From assembly GCA_012517285.1 (NCBI GenBank), contig JAAYVG010000046.1:1-61651 (forward strand): DNA of 61,651 nt, in the 5' to 3' direction. This DNA is from Elusimicrobiota bacterium (lineage in GTDB: Bacteria; Elusimicrobiota; Elusimicrobia; Elusimicrobiales; UBA9959). The notes below the pieces were generated by a model. That model was not told where the DNA came from. It saw nothing but the letters and a program-made list of their open reading frames with translations, and did not search any database. Both the position numbers and the translations under genes were made by a program. Position 1 is the first letter of the stretch. Every line of letters starts with the position of its first letter. Shown here piece by piece: positions 60,142-61,651 of the stretch.

Positions 60142-61104
60142 ATGTATTTAAATCCATTAACTATTAAGAATCTCAAACTCACTGGTAATATATTTTTAGC
60201 ACCTATGGCAGAGATCACTGATTATCCATTTAGAAAGATATGCCTTAAGTATGATTGTGATATGGCGATATCTGAGATGGTTTCTGCTAAGGCTCTGTGC
60301 TACGGAAGCAAAAGGGCTATGGATGCTATAAAAGTAAGGGATGACAGGCCTATATGTTTACAGATCTTTGGGAGTGATAAAAACTCCATGCTGAATGCTG
60401 CTCTCCTATGTGAGTCCTTTGGCTCTGATATGATTGAGATAAATGCAGGATGTCCTGTTAAAAAAATAACCAAAACAGGTGCAGGCTCAGCTCTTCTTAA
60501 AACATCATCAGTTCTTTTTGATATTGTTGAATTAATTGCATCAAAAATTAAGATACCACTTTCTGTTAAGATAAGAACCGGATTAAATAAGGATGATAAG
60601 AATGCTATTATGATATCAAAAAATCTTGAATCCTCTGGTGCAGACATAATTCATCTTCATATGAGAACGGTGGAACAGGAACACACTGGTGAGGCTGATC
60701 TTAGTCTTGCTGCTGAGGTTAAATCAAAAATAAAGATTCCATTAATAGCAAATGGCGGTATAACAAATCCTCTACAGGCTGTTGAGTGTTTTAAAAAAAC
60801 TGGATGTGATGCAATATCCATTGGTCGTGGTGCCATATCAAATCCTTTTATATTTACTGAGATAAAGGATTATATAAAAAATGGTAATGCTAAAGAATAC
60901 TCATTGAGCGACAGAATAAATGCCTTTATTGAGTATTTAGAGATAGCCTCATCAGAATACGGTGAGGAGCGAGCCCTTATAAGGGCAAGAAGGCTTGGTG
61001 GTATGTGGCTATCAAAATTTAAAAATGCTACTGATGTAAGAAGCCAGTTTATGAAAATGAAAAAGCTTGCTGATGCTAAAAAACTTCTATCATCACTTTT
61101 ATAG
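60142..61104 (+). CDS. dus: tRNA-dihydrouridine synthase
   Basis: 320 residues. The FMN barrel has LAPMAEITDYPFRKI, the catalytic Cys in INAGCPVKKI with KTGAGSALL, SVKIRTG, and the phosphate loop GRGAISNPF. A C-terminal helical domain follows. The family reduces uridines in tRNA; DusB-like is the most likely branch. The start at 60142 avoids overlap with the preceding stop; a TTG at 60133 is an alternative. Confidence 0.94.
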   Translation: MYLNPLTIKNLKLTGNIFLAPMAEITDYPFRKICLKYDCDMAISEMVSAKALCYGSKRAMDAIKVRDDRPICLQIFGSDKNSMLNAALLCESFGSDMIEINAGCPVKKITKTGAGSALLKTSSVLFDIVELIASKIKIPLSVKIRTGLNKDDKNAIMISKNLESSGADIIHLHMRTVEQEHTGEADLSLAAEVKSKIKIPLIANGGITNPLQAVECFKKTGCDAISIGRGAISNPFIFTEIKDYIKNGNAKEYSLSDRINAFIEYLEIASSEYGEERALIRARRLGGMWLSKFKNATDVRSQFMKMKKLADAKKLLSSLL

Positions 61105-61108
61105 ATCA

Positions 61109-61281
61109 CCCAGACTTCCGCATTTTTTAAGATAAAAAAACTTTTCTCATAGTGGAATTTTAAAAATGCCACTTTTTCATGGGCACTACATTGGCTTTGC
61201 CCGTTCTTTCAAAAAATCTGTCATTGGGGGAAATAATTACGTGGAATTCCTTTTTTCAAAAAAATGCGGAAGTCGGAAATA
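61109..61281. repeat. Repeat family B copy 3 (reversed, both ends present); gap 61105-61459
   Basis: Bounded by GACTTCCGCATTTTTT at the left and AAAAAATGCGGAAGTC at the right. The inner CTTTTTCATGGGCACTACAT is the reverse complement of the core at about 1210 and 6500. It starts 5 bases after the dus stop and may act as a terminator through its stem. The rest of the gap, to 61459, holds no gene. Confidence 0.7.
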
Positions 61282-61459
61282 CATTAATACTCATAATCAA
61301 AATCCAAAAGTATTTGTTTGGACTGCTTCCGTTGAAAGCGTTATGTAAAGAACTGCTTGTAACACCACACTATAACATGGTGTAATAGTCTCGGAGTGAT
61401 ACTGGCGGAGTGATGAAAAGCAAAATAAATTTGATAAAATAAACAGCAGAGGTAATAAT

Positions 61460-61651
61460 ATGAAAAAAAAATACATTATAATCTTAATTTCTCTAATATT
61501 TATTGCTTCCTCTTCTTATGCGGACAATTATGACGACATAGCAAATGAATTGATTAAACATATCAAAGAAAACTCAATAATTGCGGTGGTTGATTTTGAA
61601 TATGATGGTGATAAAGATTCAAGAACACCGTTTGTTTTAAGTGAAAGGGTC
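61460..61651 (+). CDS. Secreted protein, truncated by the window end (FlgO/CsgG-like start)
   Basis: The first 64 codons only. A signal peptide (1-21, ending SSSYAD) is followed by NSIIAVVDFEYDGD, a first strand similar to those in FlgO/CsgG-type envelope proteins. GAGGTAA precedes the ATG. The C-terminal part lies outside the window, so the family is a guess. Confidence 0.6.
   Translation, partial: MKKKYIIILISLIFIASSSYADNYDDIANELIKHIKENSIIAVVDFEYDGDKDSRTPFVLSERV

Overview
The window is a strongly AT-rich piece of bacterial chromosome with dense, mostly plus-strand operons. Signs of a Gram-negative-type (diderm) cell are a TolC-type outer-membrane protein with a MacAB-like pump, a KdsC-type phosphatase, lipoprotein and signal peptides, and FtsQAZ/MurC. 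I cannot assign a phylum from the sequence alone. Most genes have AGGAGG-like ribosome sites. Several genes instead have a promoter ending 6-8 bases before the start codon, which suggests leaderless transcripts. No rRNA, tRNA or CRISPR array is visible.

Layout. 1-3.1 kb: defence and repeats, with a DpnII-type GATC restriction endonuclease lacking an adjacent methylase and an AbiEi/AbiEii pair. 3.2-9.9 kb: mutS, a small lipoprotein, an OPT-family transporter and a secreted protein. 9.9-20.6 kb: one long operon for division and growth (ftsQ-like, ftsA, ftsZ, pilT, deoxynucleoside kinase, cmk, plsC, rpsA, TPR protein, murC). 21-26.7 kb: a cell-wall amidase group, then dut-kdsC-ccdA-pyrF-pyrE. 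26.9-33.4 kb: P5C dehydrogenase, an orphan histidine kinase, asd, an unlisted 54-residue membrane protein, and a nucleotidyltransferase/HAD pair. 33.5-38 kb: a TolC-adaptor-MacB efflux operon behind a perfect operator-like palindrome. 38.1-39.2 kb: an AhbD/NirJ-like radical SAM gene.

39.3-45.3 kb holds the most interesting system. An ArsR-family regulator has the cysteine spacing of persulfide sensors (SqrR/BigR). It is followed by TusA, a stand-alone MvhD/FlpD-like protein that has lost most of its iron-sulfur cysteines, QmoA- and QmoB/HdrA-like flavoproteins, a small probable winged-helix protein, a QmoC-like membrane iron-sulfur protein, and DsrE2. No apr, sat, dsr or HdrB gene is present in the window. 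I infer a sulfur-carrier-linked, quinone-coupled Qmo-like complex controlled by sulfane sulfur.

45.3-49.4 kb is an accessory, repeat-rich stretch with an isoprenylcysteine-methyltransferase-like gene between direct repeats, gene remnants and a PD-(D/E)XK nuclease-like gene. 49.5-55.5 kb is a compact tetrapyrrole operon (hemE-hemH-hemG-hemA-hemC-hemD). 55.6-61.1 kb has a NifU-like protein, a PHP phosphoesterase, nadA, glycerate kinase, a zinc-ribbon protein, a degenerate metallopeptidase-like membrane protein and a dihydrouridine synthase. The window ends in a truncated secreted-protein gene.

Several dispersed repeat families run through the gaps: a MITE-like element of about 275 bp with TIR GGGGTCACTGAAAAA, a second inverted-repeat element of about 170 bp, GC-rich GCCTGCCTGCCGAAGC palindromes, purine-rich ACAGAAGACAGA tracts, and an AT-rich 'AACCAAACAACTAAT' family. 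They lie close upstream of several genes and probably affect expression.
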